From Streptomyces avermitilis MA-4680 = NBRC 14893 (lineage in GTDB: Bacteria; Actinomycetota; Actinomycetes; Streptomycetales; Streptomycetaceae): a stretch of DNA of 64,000 nucleotides. Below, piece after piece: positions 7,651 through 19,163 of the stretch. Positions within the stretch are counted from its first letter, which is position 1. Each line of letters opens with the position of its first letter. The notes under the pieces were generated by a model. The model worked only from the letters and a program-made list of their open reading frames with translations. It was not told the DNA's origin and searched no databases. The DNA is taken from contig NC_003155.5 in the NCBI RefSeq assembly GCF_000009765.2, positions 8,618,001 to 8,682,000 on the forward strand, read 5' to 3'. A program made the position numbers and the translations under genes.

Positions 7651-8844
7651 TCAGGAGGGGCGAGCGGACTGCGCCGAGAGCGTGCCGGGACCGGGTGCGC
7701 GGTCGCGCAACGCGACGGCGACCGACACAACGGCGCCACAGGAGAGGACCGCCGCGAAGCCGATCATCGCGGTCTGTACGGCGAAATGCCGCAGGGCGAT
7801 GCTGAACAGGACGGAGGGTAGGCCCATTCCGAGGTACGCGACGACGAAGAACACGGCGAGGACCCCGGCGCGTGAGGCGGGCTCGGCCACTGAAACGGCA
7901 CGTTCGAGGCCTCCCTTGAACAGCAGCCCGGAGCCGGCTCCCGACAGGGACACGGCGACCAGGTAGAGCCAGAGCGCCGGGTGGTAGAGGGCGACGGCGC
8001 ACAGGACCAGGCCGACCGGGAAGACCACCGCCCCCACGGTCAGGACCCGGGGCAGTGGGAGGCGGCCCAGCACCAGCTGGGCGGCCGCCGCGGAACCGAA
8101 CATGAGGAAGGCCGCCAGGCCGACCACGAGGTGCGAGTCGGTGTGCAGGGTGCCGTGAAGCACGCTCGCCCCGAGGGAGGAGATCAGGCCGAGGATCGCG
8201 AAGGCGAAGGCGCCCAGCGCGCCGGCCGCGCCGAACGCCCGCCAGCCGCCGGGGCGCAGGACGAACCTGCTGGGCGGTTCGGCCGCGGGCAGCTCCAGGT
8301 CCACGGTCTCCGGGGTGGACAGCACCAGCGCCAGGCACACCGCCATGGCGAGCGTGAAGATCGCCTGGGTGGTGATCAGGGGCGTGGGAAGCCACTCGGC
8401 GGCGGCTCCGGCGACCAGGGGCCCTGAGGCCAGACCGCCGAGGTTGGCGGCGGTGGCCACGATGCCGGGCAGCACCGAACCCGTCCGTTCCGGACGGGCC
8501 TCGTGGTGGAGGTCGTGCAGGTACGTCGTCGCGGTCGAGGCCATCAGCCCCAGTCCGACACCGTTCAGGATCCTGCCCGCGATCAGCCCCGGCAGGTCTC
8601 GCCACACGATCAGTACGACCGACGCGACGATGCCGACCAGCAGCGCCGGGACGATGATGCGCCGCCGGCCGAGCCGGTCCGACAGGTGTCCCAGTCCGAG
8701 GAAGGCGGCCGCCGCACCCACGACCATCGAGGCGTACGCCACCGTGACCGTGGTCGCGCCGAAGTGGTCCCGGGCCTCGTACAGCGGCCACAGCGGGGTC
8801 GGCGCGGTGCCGAAGGCCATCAGCACGGTGAAGGCCACCGCCAC
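7651..8844 (-). CDS. MFS transporter (start uncertain)
   Basis: As written, 397 residues with about twelve hydrophobic segments and the MFS loop motif between TM2 and TM3 (GHLSDRLGRRR). It is probably a drug or metabolite exporter. The N-terminus is unclear. The GTG at 8844 has no ribosome site and begins inside TM1. The frame continues upstream with TTGFWF, which completes TM1, and a basic Pro/Ala-rich leader, but offers no ATG, GTG or TTG. A CTG at 8991-8989 lies seven bases after a perfect GAGGAGG and would give a 446-residue protein with a complete first helix. I give the conventional start but suspect the CTG. The gene diverges from a LysR regulator, the usual arrangement for a LysR target. 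Confidence 0.82.
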   Translation of the reverse strand: MAVAFTVLMAFGTAPTPLWPLYEARDHFGATTVTVAYASMVVGAAAAFLGLGHLSDRLGRRRIIVPALLVGIVASVVLIVWRDLPGLIAGRILNGVGLGLMASTATTYLHDLHHEARPERTGSVLPGIVATAANLGGLASGPLVAGAAAEWLPTPLITTQAIFTLAMAVCLALVLSTPETVDLELPAAEPPSRFVLRPGGWRAFGAAGALGAFAFAILGLISSLGASVLHGTLHTDSHLVVGLAAFLMFGSAAAAQLVLGRLPLPRVLTVGAVVFPVGLVLCAVALYHPALWLYLVAVSLSGAGSGLLFKGGLERAVSVAEPASRAGVLAVFFVVAYLGMGLPSVLFSIALRHFAVQTAMIGFAAVLSCGAVVSVAVALRDRAPGPGTLSAQSARPS

Positions 8845-9068
8845 GAACCAGAAGCCGGTCGTGTGCGAGGCACGGCGCCGGGCGGGGGCGCGGGGCGGCA
8901 GGCCGGCGGGAGCGGGTGCTGGGATCCGGTGGGTCGGGTCGTCGGGAGCGTCGGCGGTGGGACGGCTCAGCGGCGTCGGAACGGCAGGCAGGGGTACCCC
9001 TCCTCGGGCGGAAGTGGATGACGCTTTCCATCCTCCTCACCAGGCTGGATCAGTGCCAACGAATGTTT

Positions 9069-9098
9069 TTGCTGGGCTCGAGCAATGCGAGTGATACT
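9069..9098 (+). promoter_or_regulatory. Candidate promoter and dyad in front of the LysR gene
   Basis: TTGCTG (9069-9074) and GATACT (9093-9098) are 18 bases apart and end six bases before the GTG start, which fits a leaderless transcript. The -35 overlaps a short dyad, TTGCT (9069-9073) and AGCAA (9081-9085), compatible with autoregulation by the LysR protein and control of the divergent MFS gene. Confidence 0.4.
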
Positions 9099-9104
9099 TC
9101 TCGT

Positions 9105-9995
9105 GTGGAGCTACGTCAGCTGGAGCACTTCATCGCGGTCGCCGAGGAGCTGAGTTTCACGCGTGCCGCCCGTCGGCTGCACGTGGTGCAGTCCGGGGTG
9201 TCCGCCGCGATCCGCTCCCTGGAGCGCGAGCTCGGTTGCGCGCTGTTCGAGCGCACGTCGCAGCAGGTCCGGCTCACCGGGGCGGGCGCGGCGCTGCTGC
9301 CGGAGGCTCGGGCCACCCTGCACGCCGCCCAGGCGGCCCAGGACGCCGTGCGCGCCGCACAGGACACGCTGCGCGGCACGGTGAATGTGGGCGCCATGGC
9401 CTCGGTCGAGGTGGTGGACCTGCCTGCGCTTCTCGGGCAGCTGCACGCGCGGCATCCGGCGATCGACGTCCGGCTGCGGCTGGCGACGACCGGATCGGCG
9501 GGACTGGCGCACGCACTGCTCAGCGGGGACCTGGACGTGGCCTTCCTGTCGCTGCCCGAGCACAAACCCGCCGGGATCGACGCACGGGAGCTGGCCACCG
9601 TGCCGCTCGTCCTGGTGGTGAGCGCCGACCATCCGCTCGCCCAGCGGGGGGAGGTGGCACTCGCGGACCTCGCGGCGGAGCCCTTCGTGGACTTCCCGCC
9701 GGGCTACGGCAACCGCGAGGTGGTCGACCGGGCGTTCGCGGGGGCGGGCGTCGTACGCCGGGTGGCACTGGAAGTGCCCGACATCGACATGGGGGCGGCA
9801 CTGGTCCGGCACGGTCTGGGCATCGCCTTCCTGCCCGCGTTCGCCGTTGCCCGCACCCCCGGCCTGCACGTCCTGGACGTCCACGGCACCATGCTCCGCT
9901 GGAGCATGCATCTCGGCACGTCGTCGACCCGGCGGCCCAGCTCGGCCCTGCGGGCGCTGCTCGACCTGGTCGACCTCCACGTCATCGCCCTGTGA
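9105..9995 (+). CDS. LysR-family transcriptional regulator
   Basis: 296 residues, standard length. The N-terminal winged helix-turn-helix reads ELRQLEHFIAVAEELSFTRA, then LHVVQSGVSAAIRSLEREL, the classical LysR start. A helical linker follows (residues ~60-90), then the two-lobed periplasmic-binding-like effector domain (GTVNVGAMASV to the C-terminus). I chose the GTG that places ELRQLEHF directly at the N-terminus; a longer frame upstream has no ribosome site. It is transcribed away from the MFS transporter gene and most likely controls that gene in response to a small molecule. The effector cannot be inferred. Confidence 0.9.
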   Translation: MELRQLEHFIAVAEELSFTRAARRLHVVQSGVSAAIRSLERELGCALFERTSQQVRLTGAGAALLPEARATLHAAQAAQDAVRAAQDTLRGTVNVGAMASVEVVDLPALLGQLHARHPAIDVRLRLATTGSAGLAHALLSGDLDVAFLSLPEHKPAGIDARELATVPLVLVVSADHPLAQRGEVALADLAAEPFVDFPPGYGNREVVDRAFAGAGVVRRVALEVPDIDMGAALVRHGLGIAFLPAFAVARTPGLHVLDVHGTMLRWSMHLGTSSTRRPSSALRALLDLVDLHVIAL

Positions 9996-10136
9996 CGCCC
10001 GGCCGCAGCCCGGGCGTCTCCCGTCGATGGTGTCCGGCCCCCTGTGAGGAACGGCCACCCACCCACCGCAGCTCTGTAACAGGGCAGCCCGCCCCACTGC
10101 TGCTGACACCGAGCGCACGAAAGTTCTGGCGAGGCA

Positions 10137-11918
10137 TCAGCCGGGGCCGCCCAGCACGATCTTCCACACTCGGGTCGCCACCTGGAGGTTCAGCCGGTCC
10201 TCGACGTTCGCGAGGTCGTTGCCGCTGATGTCGCGGATGCGCTGGAGCCGATAGCGCAGCGTGCTGCGGTGGATCGCGAGGGAGTCCGCGGTCTCGTCGT
10301 AGTTGCCGCCGCAGTCGAAGTACCGGGACAGGGTCTCCACCATGGCCGTGTGGTGCCGGGAGTCGTAGTCGATGAGCTGCCCCAGCCACTCCTGGACGAA
10401 CGTCTCCAGTTCCCGGTAATCGTTGCCAGGCCCCAGGATGCGGTAGAGGCCGAGCTCGTCGAAGAACGTCGTGCCGTAGTGCTCGCGGGAGTGAAGGCGC
10501 ACTTCCAGGGCGCGCTGCGCTTCTTGGTAGTGGTGGGGGATGTCGTCCGGGGAGTCGCAAGGGGCGCTCACCCCGATCGTCCCGGACCGTGTCCCGGTCT
10601 CCCGGGCGAGCGCCTCGTACAACGCGCGGGCGTGCGGCCTGGCGTCGGCGACCAGGACCACGTGGTCGGAACGTCGGGTCAGCAGCGAGCGCATGCCCAC
10701 GGCAGAGGCCGCCCGCCCCACGGTCTGCGCGAAGGAATCGTCCGCAGTCCGGTTCGGCCACTGCACCACGACGATGTAGTGGCTGCGGTGCAGGTCGTGT
10801 CCGACTGCCTCGGACCGGGCGTAGGCGCTCCCCTCGTCCGTCCCTGCCAGGAGGTCGTCGACCAGCCCGCGGTGCAGCCTCAGCTCCACCTCGGCCAGAT
10901 TGCGCAGGTGCGCCAGCTCCGGGGCGAGCGACGCGGCGGCGTGTTCCAGCGCGAGCACGGCGTGCTCGTCGGCCTCGTCCCGGGCATCGACCAGGGCCAG
11001 CACGCCCAGGATCTCGCCGTGCGGGCGGACCAGGGTGATCAGCCGGTCCTTTATTCGCACCGGCCCGGCCTGACGGGCGACGGCGTGCAGCATTTCGTCC
11101 CGGCGCACGGGGTCAGGCTCGGGATAGGGGTCGGGGCGGCTGGGGCCGGTCCAGGACCTCAGCCGACCGAAGCGGTCCTCGACCAGCGCGGGAAATCCAG
11201 TGAGCTTGTGCAGCACGCGGGTGATGGCTTCCTCGCCGCCGCTCGAGGCAGTGACGTCGGCCATGAGCGCGTGAACGGCCCGCTGGTACCTCAGCTCGGC
11301 CACGACGGAGATCAGCTGCCGCTGGAGGGCTGTGCGTTCGTCCCTCAGTCGGTGCAGCTCAAGCGCGTCCTCGCGTTGGTGTCGGTATGCGAAGGCGACC
11401 GACAGTGCGGCAGCGGTGTGCCGGACGAGTGTGGCGAGCAGGGAGCGCTCGGCCTCGGTGGGCCGGGAGCGGGACGTCACCACGAGGTAGCCGTGGAGTC
11501 CCTCAAGTCCGCGTAGCCCCAGGGCCCGGCCCCAGGGCCTGCCGGGTACGGTCACAGCACCGTCCTGCCCGGCCAGCTCCCGCACCCTCCGGTTCACGGC
11601 CGAGGCATGCGTCTGCCGGTTCCTCGGGCTGGGGACCAGGTCGCCGTCCACCTTGAGGTATCCGGCCTCGGCGCTGTATGGCCCCGCGGCGGCTATGTGC
11701 TCCATGGCCAGGCGCAGGATCTCGCCTTCGTCCGGGGTGTCGAGCAGGGCGCGGGAGAGCACCGTCAGGTCGCGGAGGGCATGATCGGCCAGGGTTGGAG
11801 CGGGTGGGCGGGGCCCTCTCCGCGCGGCTGTGTGGTGCCGCCCGGCGCTGCCCCGCGGAAGGCTGCTCTCCCGGTCGGAGCAGCGGCGGTACAGGTTGTG
11901 CGCCCGGCTGCTGGCCAT
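10137..11918 (-). CDS. PucR-family transcriptional regulator with N-terminal GAF-like domain
   Basis: 593 residues. The N-terminal third (about residues 45-180) looks like a GAF sensor (ILRLAMEHIAAAGPYSAEAGYLKV and on). A coiled helical segment follows (residues ~190-230: REDALELHRLRDERTALQRQL). The C-terminus has the PucR helix-turn-helix: SRYFDCGGNYDETADSLAIH, then RSTLRYRLQRI. The ATG at 11918 is preceded by GGAGAACGGAG. It points away from the dnaK operon, so its promoter region is shared with that operon; it may control the operon or only itself. PucR proteins generally activate catabolic or stress genes. The ligand is unknown. Nothing else is encoded between it and the LysR gene. Confidence 0.87.
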   Translation of the reverse strand: MASSRAHNLYRRCSDRESSLPRGSAGRHHTAARRGPRPPAPTLADHALRDLTVLSRALLDTPDEGEILRLAMEHIAAAGPYSAEAGYLKVDGDLVPSPRNRQTHASAVNRRVRELAGQDGAVTVPGRPWGRALGLRGLEGLHGYLVVTSRSRPTEAERSLLATLVRHTAAALSVAFAYRHQREDALELHRLRDERTALQRQLISVVAELRYQRAVHALMADVTASSGGEEAITRVLHKLTGFPALVEDRFGRLRSWTGPSRPDPYPEPDPVRRDEMLHAVARQAGPVRIKDRLITLVRPHGEILGVLALVDARDEADEHAVLALEHAAASLAPELAHLRNLAEVELRLHRGLVDDLLAGTDEGSAYARSEAVGHDLHRSHYIVVVQWPNRTADDSFAQTVGRAASAVGMRSLLTRRSDHVVLVADARPHARALYEALARETGTRSGTIGVSAPCDSPDDIPHHYQEAQRALEVRLHSREHYGTTFFDELGLYRILGPGNDYRELETFVQEWLGQLIDYDSRHHTAMVETLSRYFDCGGNYDETADSLAIHRSTLRYRLQRIRDISGNDLANVEDRLNLQVATRVWKIVLGGPG

Positions 11919-12111
11919 GGGATCACTCCGTTCTCCTCGAGCCTACAGGCGAGCGGTGGTACCCGCTCCCGGGCCGGCTCATCCCAGATGTTCGGATGAT
12001 TCCTCTCGTACTCGTGGGGCGACCGGACCCGTGCATTCCTGACTCGCCAGGCGCAGGCGTGGAGGCCCCCGGTTCGTCACCCTGGGGGTGCTCGAGCGCC
12101 TTCGTGCGCAC

Positions 12112-12139
12112 GGGTGGGAAACCGGCCGAGGTCCCACCC
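12112..12139. promoter_or_regulatory. Inverted repeat upstream of the dnaK operon
   Basis: GGGTGGGA (12112-12119) and TCCCACCC (12132-12139) are perfect inverted repeats 12 bases apart, ending 60 bases before the dnaK ATG and lying between it and the divergent PucR gene. It could bind a regulator or form a leader hairpin. I saw no HspR-type HAIR element (CTTGAGT-N7-ACTCAAG) in 11919-12199. Confidence 0.45.
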
Positions 12140-12199
12140 CTACCTGAACGAACGTGATCCGGAGAGTCGACGCGGGCGCCGTACCGGGAGGAGTTCCCC

Positions 12200-14101
12200 A
12201 TGGCCAAGGCAGTGGGCATCGACCTGGGCACCACCAACTCGGTGATCGCCGTGTGGGAGGGCGGCGAGCCGTCCGTCGTACCCAACAGCGAGGGCAACCG
12301 CACGACACCGTCCGTGGTGGCCTTCACCGACACCGGGGAACGCCTGGTGGGCCAGCTGGCCCGGCGCCAGGCGATCCTCAACCCGAAGGGCACCATCTAC
12401 TCGGCCAAGCGGTTCATCGGCCGGCACTTCGACGAGATCTCCGACGAGGCCAGGGCGGTGACGTACGACGTCGTCGAGGGCGACGGCGGGGCGGCCCGCT
12501 TCAAGGTGCGCGACAAGCTGTACGCGCCTGAGGAGATCAGCGCACAGGTGCTGCGCAAACTCGCCGACGACGCCTCCAAGCAGCTCGGGGAGCGGGTCAC
12601 GGAGGCGGTCATCACGGTGCCCGCCTACTTCAACGACGCTCAGCGCACCGCCACCAAGGACGCCGGACGGATCGCGGGACTGGAGGTGCTGCGGATCATC
12701 AACGAGCCGACGGCGGCCGCCCTCGCGTACGGCATGGACAAGAAGGAGCACGAGACCGTCCTCGTCTTCGACCTGGGCGGCGGCACCTTCGACGTGAGCA
12801 TCCTCGACGTCGGCGACGGCGTGGTGGAGGTGCGCTCCACCGCCGGCGACAGCCACCTGGGCGGCGACGACTTCGACCGCCGTCTGGTGGATTACCTCGC
12901 GGACGACTTCCAGCAGGAGAACGGCATCGACCTGCGCAAGGACCCGCAGGCGCTGCAACGACTGTTCGAGGCGGCGGAGAAGGCCAAGACCGAGCTCAGT
13001 TCGGTGACGCAGACGCAGGTCAGCCTGCCGTTCATCACCGCCGACGCCTCGGGCCCCAAGCACCTCACCGACACGGTCATGCGGTCCACGTTCGAGCAGA
13101 TCACCAGCGACCTGGTGGAGCGTTGCCTGGGACCGGTCCAGCAGGCGATGGCCGACGCCAAGGTCGGCGAGAGCGACATCGACGAGGTCATCCTCGTAGG
13201 CGGTTCCACACGTATCCCGGCGGTGCAGGCTCTGGTCCGCCGACTGACCGGCGGCAAGGACCCGAACATGAGCGTCAACCCCGACGAGGTCGTCGCCCTG
13301 GGCGCCGCGATCCAGGCCGGGGTGCTCAAGGGCGAGGTCAAGGACGTCCTGCTGCTCGACGTCACACCCTTGTCGCTGGGCGTGGAGACGCGCGGTGGAG
13401 TGATGACGAAGATCATCGAGCGGAACACCACCATCCCGGTGCGTCGCAGCGAGACCTTCTCCACCGCCGAGGACAATCAGCCGGCCGTCGATGTGGTGGT
13501 CCTCCAGGGCGAGCGCGAGCGGGCCGCCGACAACCGGGTGCTGGGCCGGTTCCAGCTCACCGACATCCGGCCGGCGCCGCGGGGCGAACCGCAGGTCGAG
13601 GTCACCTTCGACATCGACGCCAACGGCATCCTCAACGTCACCGCACGGGACAAGGACACCGGCAAGGAACAGGGCATCACCATCAGCGAGAGCTCCAACC
13701 TGGACCGCAGCGAGGTCGAACGCATGGTCCAGGAGGCCGAGCGCAACCAGGGCCAGGACCAGGCACTCCGCGAGGCCGTCGACGCCCGCAACGAACTCGA
13801 CGCCGTCGCGTACCAGGTCGAGAAGCGCCTCGCCGAACTGGGCGACGCGGCGCCCGCGCACGAGAAGGCACGCGCCGAGATGCTCGTGTCCGACGCCCGG
13901 GCGGCGGTCAAGGAAGAGGCGGGCGTGGAGCGCGTGCGGCCCCTGACCTCCGAACTCCAGCAGGTGCTCGCCGGACTGGCGGCCCATCAGGGCGCCGCCA
14001 CCGCGGATGGCGGTCCCGCCCAGCACGCCGCCACCGGTGGTCCCACGAGCGGCGGTGGCGGTGGCGACGATGTCATCGACGCCGAGTTCGACAAGGGCTG
14101 A
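12200..14101 (+). CDS. dnaK: Chaperone DnaK (Hsp70), second-copy type
   Basis: 633 residues. The ATPase domain starts AVGIDLGTTNSVIAVWEGGEP and includes the phosphate-2 motif VFDLGGGTFDVSILD (near residue 190) and the adenosine motif ILVGGSTRIPAVQ. The linker is DVLLLDVTPLSLG. The peptide-binding domain follows (FSTAEDNQPAVDVVVLQGERE), then the helical lid, a Gly/Thr-rich stretch and an acidic end DDVIDAEFDKG. A GGGAGGAG site precedes the ATG. It is the first gene of an operon that also encodes GrpE, a CbpA-type DnaJ, a CbpM-like protein and ClpB, so this is a complete refolding machine. Actinomycetes normally have another dnaK-grpE-dnaJ-hspR operon elsewhere; the absence of hspR here suggests different control. 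Confidence 0.97.
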   Translation: MAKAVGIDLGTTNSVIAVWEGGEPSVVPNSEGNRTTPSVVAFTDTGERLVGQLARRQAILNPKGTIYSAKRFIGRHFDEISDEARAVTYDVVEGDGGAARFKVRDKLYAPEEISAQVLRKLADDASKQLGERVTEAVITVPAYFNDAQRTATKDAGRIAGLEVLRIINEPTAAALAYGMDKKEHETVLVFDLGGGTFDVSILDVGDGVVEVRSTAGDSHLGGDDFDRRLVDYLADDFQQENGIDLRKDPQALQRLFEAAEKAKTELSSVTQTQVSLPFITADASGPKHLTDTVMRSTFEQITSDLVERCLGPVQQAMADAKVGESDIDEVILVGGSTRIPAVQALVRRLTGGKDPNMSVNPDEVVALGAAIQAGVLKGEVKDVLLLDVTPLSLGVETRGGVMTKIIERNTTIPVRRSETFSTAEDNQPAVDVVVLQGERERAADNRVLGRFQLTDIRPAPRGEPQVEVTFDIDANGILNVTARDKDTGKEQGITISESSNLDRSEVERMVQEAERNQGQDQALREAVDARNELDAVAYQVEKRLAELGDAAPAHEKARAEMLVSDARAAVKEEAGVERVRPLTSELQQVLAGLAAHQGAATADGGPAQHAATGGPTSGGGGGDDVIDAEFDKG

Positions 14102-14109
14102 GGCGCGCC

Positions 14110-14721
14110 ATGCCCACCCGCCCCCAGGAACCCGACCGGGCCGCGTCGGATCCGGTCGAACCGGTCCCGGAAGGTGCCGGACGCCCTCCTCGCGGTGATT
14201 TGCCGCAACCCGGCCCGCCGGCCCGGCCGGAAGCGACGAACGGCGAACCGGGACCCGACGCCGCCGGCCCCGCGCCTGCCGAGGACGAGTACACGACCGC
14301 GATCCAGGAACTGGAGGACCGCTGGCGGCGCACACTCGCCGACCTCGACAACCTGCGCAAGCGCCACGCCAGGGAACTGGAGCGCGAACGGGCGGTCGAG
14401 CGGTCCCGCACGGCGGCCGCCTTCCTGCCCGTCCTCGACAACCTCGAACTCGCCCTGACCCATGCCGGCGCCGATCCGGGCGCGATCGTGGAGGGTATCC
14501 GGGCCGTACGCGACCAGGCGGTGAACGTCCTCGAACTGCTCGGCTACCCGCGGCACGCGGAGACCGGCGTCGCCTTCGACCCGGCCCGGCACGAGGTGGT
14601 CGGCGTCGTCCAGGACCCAGACGCCCCACCGGGCACGGTCGTCGAGGTGCTGCGCCCCGGCTACGGGGACGGGGAGCGGCAGCTCAGGCCGGCCGCGGTG
14701 ACCGTCACGAAGCGGGAGTGA
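14110..14721 (+). CDS. grpE: Nucleotide exchange factor GrpE
   Basis: 203 residues. An unstructured Pro/Glu-rich N-terminus (about 65 residues) precedes the long GrpE helix (ELEDRWRRTLADLDNLRKRHAREL) and the compact beta-domain (DNLELALTHAGADP, later GVAFDPARHEVVGVVQDPD). GrpE promotes ADP release from DnaK. The ATG follows the dnaK stop by eight bases and the dnaJ start follows six bases after the grpE stop, so translation is closely coupled. The beta-domain tail VEVLRPGYGDGERQLRPAAVTV is typical. The ribosome site is weak (AGGCGCGCC), which fits coupling to dnaK translation. Confidence 0.94.
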   Translation: MPTRPQEPDRAASDPVEPVPEGAGRPPRGDLPQPGPPARPEATNGEPGPDAAGPAPAEDEYTTAIQELEDRWRRTLADLDNLRKRHARELERERAVERSRTAAAFLPVLDNLELALTHAGADPGAIVEGIRAVRDQAVNVLELLGYPRHAETGVAFDPARHEVVGVVQDPDAPPGTVVEVLRPGYGDGERQLRPAAVTVTKRE

Positions 14722-14727
14722 CCGGCG

Positions 14728-15681
14728 ATGGCACGGGACTACTACGAGGTGCTGGGCGTGTCGCGGAGCGCGAGCCAGGACGAGATCCAGCAGGCATATC
14801 GCAAACTCGCCCGCAGGCACCACCCCGACGTCAACAAGGACCCCGGGGCGGAAGAGCGTTTCAAGGACCTCAACGAGGCATACAGCGTCCTGTCCGATCC
14901 CAAGACCCGAGCCCGCTACGACCGCTTCGGCGAGGACTTCCGCAAGATCCCCGAGGACTTCGACGAACGGGTCGCGGCCGGAGCGGGCGGCGGCTTCCGC
15001 GGTCGGAGGACCGCAGGCGGGGGCGGTCCTCGTGTCCGGTACGCCCCCGGCTTCGGCGACGACTTCGGAGCGGAGGGCATCGACATCGAGGACCTGTTCG
15101 GCTCCATGTTCGGAGCCGGCGCCGCCCGGGGCGGCGTCCCCGGAGCGGACCAGGAGGCCGAACTGCCGCTCACCGTCGAGGAGGCGTACCGAGGCGGCCG
15201 TCGCACCGTCACGCTCGCCGGTCCCGACGGGCAGCCGCGGCGGTACGAGGTCGACGTGCCGCCGGGCGTCACCGACGGGCAGCGCATCCGGCTGGCGGGC
15301 GAGGGCGGCCGGGGCAGTGGTGACGCCGCCGCGGGCGACCTGTACCTGCGAGTGCGTATCCAGCCCCACCCCCGGTTCCGGCTGGACGGCCGCGACGTGC
15401 ACGTCCAGGTTCCGGTCGCCCCCTGGGAGGCGGCCCTGGGCGCGACCGTGCCGGTGCCCACGCCCGGCGGCGGCACGGCCAAGGTCACGGTGCCCGCGGG
15501 CTCGTCCAGCGGCCGGCGGCTGCGGCTGCGCGGCGAGGGCATGCCGAACCCGCGCGGCGCGAACGGCGACCTGTACGCCGAACTCCGCATCGTGGTGCCA
15601 CCCACCCTCGGCGACCAGGAGCGCGAACTGTTCGAGGAGCTCGCCGCCACTTCCTCGTTCGACCCCAGGAGGACGCGATGA
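14728..15681 (+). CDS. DnaJ-family co-chaperone, CbpA type
   Basis: 317 residues. The J domain occupies residues 3-70 with the HPD motif in LARRHHPDVNKD. A Gly/Phe-rich linker with IEDLFGSMFG follows. Two beta-barrel client-binding domains make up the rest (EAELPLTVEEAYRGGRRTV, RLAGEGGRGSG, and a second barrel with RLRGEGMPNPRG). The CXXCXGXG zinc-finger repeats of classical DnaJ are absent, which places it with CbpA. It stimulates the DnaK ATPase and delivers unfolded clients. It overlaps the next gene by four bases (ATGA). The neighbouring CbpM-like gene, known in other bacteria as a modulator of CbpA, supports the CbpA assignment. Confidence 0.93.
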   Translation: MARDYYEVLGVSRSASQDEIQQAYRKLARRHHPDVNKDPGAEERFKDLNEAYSVLSDPKTRARYDRFGEDFRKIPEDFDERVAAGAGGGFRGRRTAGGGGPRVRYAPGFGDDFGAEGIDIEDLFGSMFGAGAARGGVPGADQEAELPLTVEEAYRGGRRTVTLAGPDGQPRRYEVDVPPGVTDGQRIRLAGEGGRGSGDAAAGDLYLRVRIQPHPRFRLDGRDVHVQVPVAPWEAALGATVPVPTPGGGTAKVTVPAGSSSGRRLRLRGEGMPNPRGANGDLYAELRIVVPPTLGDQERELFEELAATSSFDPRRTR

Positions 15682-16075
15682 ACGACCGACCCGCGGGAGC
15701 GGCAGGCATCGGCCGGGCCGGCGTGGGCGACCGTCCGGGACGAACGGGCGCCGACCTCACCGCCTCGACGGCTGTCCGGTACGCGCTCGTGCCCGCCCCC
15801 AGGCTCTCCCTGGAGGCCGTGGCCCGTCGCTCGGGCCTCCACCCCGATCTGATCCGCCGGTTCGTCGCCCTCGGCCTGATCGACGCCGAACGCGACGCCG
15901 CGGGGCGCCTGGTGTTCGACCCCACGGCCCCGGCGGTCCTTGCCCGCATCCAGCGGCTGCGCACCGGACTCTGCCTCAACTACGCATCCATCGGCCTGGT
16001 GCTCGACCTGCTCGACCGCATCAGCCTGCTCGAAGCCGCCCTGCGCGGCCGCGGCACGAGGAGTGAAACACCCCC

Positions 16076-16085
<10 letters not shown>
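15678..16085 (+). CDS. CbpM-like chaperone modulator (MerR-type winged helix)
   Basis: 135 residues. After a ~35-residue disordered leader comes a MerR/CbpM-like helix-turn-helix (LSLEAVARRSGLHPDLIRRFVALGLIDAERD). A linking segment (FDPTAPAVLARIQRLRTGLCLNY) and a terminal helix (SIGLVLDLLDRISLLEAAL) follow. In E. coli CbpM binds the J domain of CbpA and blocks it; MerR-like proteins in actinobacterial dnaK operons (HspR) instead repress DNA. The length, the position directly behind a CbpA-type gene and the divergence from HspR favour a CbpM role, but DNA binding cannot be excluded. Start and stop both overlap neighbours (dnaJ by four bases, clpB by ten). Confidence 0.8.
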
Positions 16086-18711
<2,626 letters not shown>

Positions 18712-18715
<4 letters not shown>

Positions 18716-19158
18716 GCACGATGCAGGCGACGACCGTCAGTTGTCCGAACTGCGGGCGCACCAACCGGGTGCCCGTGGCCGCGGAGGGCCGCCCCAAGTG
18801 CGGCCACTGCAAGCAGCCCCTACCGTGGATGGTGGACGCGAGCGACGACGACTTCACCGAGGTCGCCGAGCGGGCCGACGTCCCCGTCGTGGTCGACCTG
18901 TGGGCCACCTGGTGCGGCCCCTGCCGCATGGTCAGCCCCGCGCTGGAGAAGGTCGCCACCGATCTCGCCGGCCGCATCAAACTCGTCAAGGTCGACATCG
19001 ACAAGAATCCGCGGCTGTCGCGGCGTTTCGAGGTCCAGGCGGTACCGACACTGCTCGTCCTCGATCAGGGCGAGACGGTCGCCCGGCAGGCGGGGGCGGC
19101 GCCCGCCCCCGTCCTGCGCCAGTGGGTGGAACAGTCGATCACGGCCCGGGAAGGGTGA
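18712..19158 (+). CDS. Thioredoxin with N-terminal zinc ribbon (Trx2/TrxC type)
   Basis: 148 residues. Residues 11-33 hold a zinc-ribbon CPNC...CGHC pair (C11, C14, C30, C33), as in E. coli thioredoxin 2. The thioredoxin fold follows with the active site WCGPC (C68, C71) and the cis-proline region AVPTLLVLDQG. It reduces disulfides in cytosolic proteins; the zinc ribbon makes Trx2-type proteins sensitive to oxidation. The ATG overlaps the clpB stop (ATGA), and this start also preserves the whole zinc ribbon. It links chaperone and redox functions in the same transcript. Confidence 0.93.
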
Positions 19159-19163
19159 TCCGG

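Noticed and set aside
12200..14101. HspR/HAIR control of the dnaK operon
   Set aside because: No CTTGAGT-N7-ACTCAAG element was found and the cbpM-like protein is a poor match to HspR.
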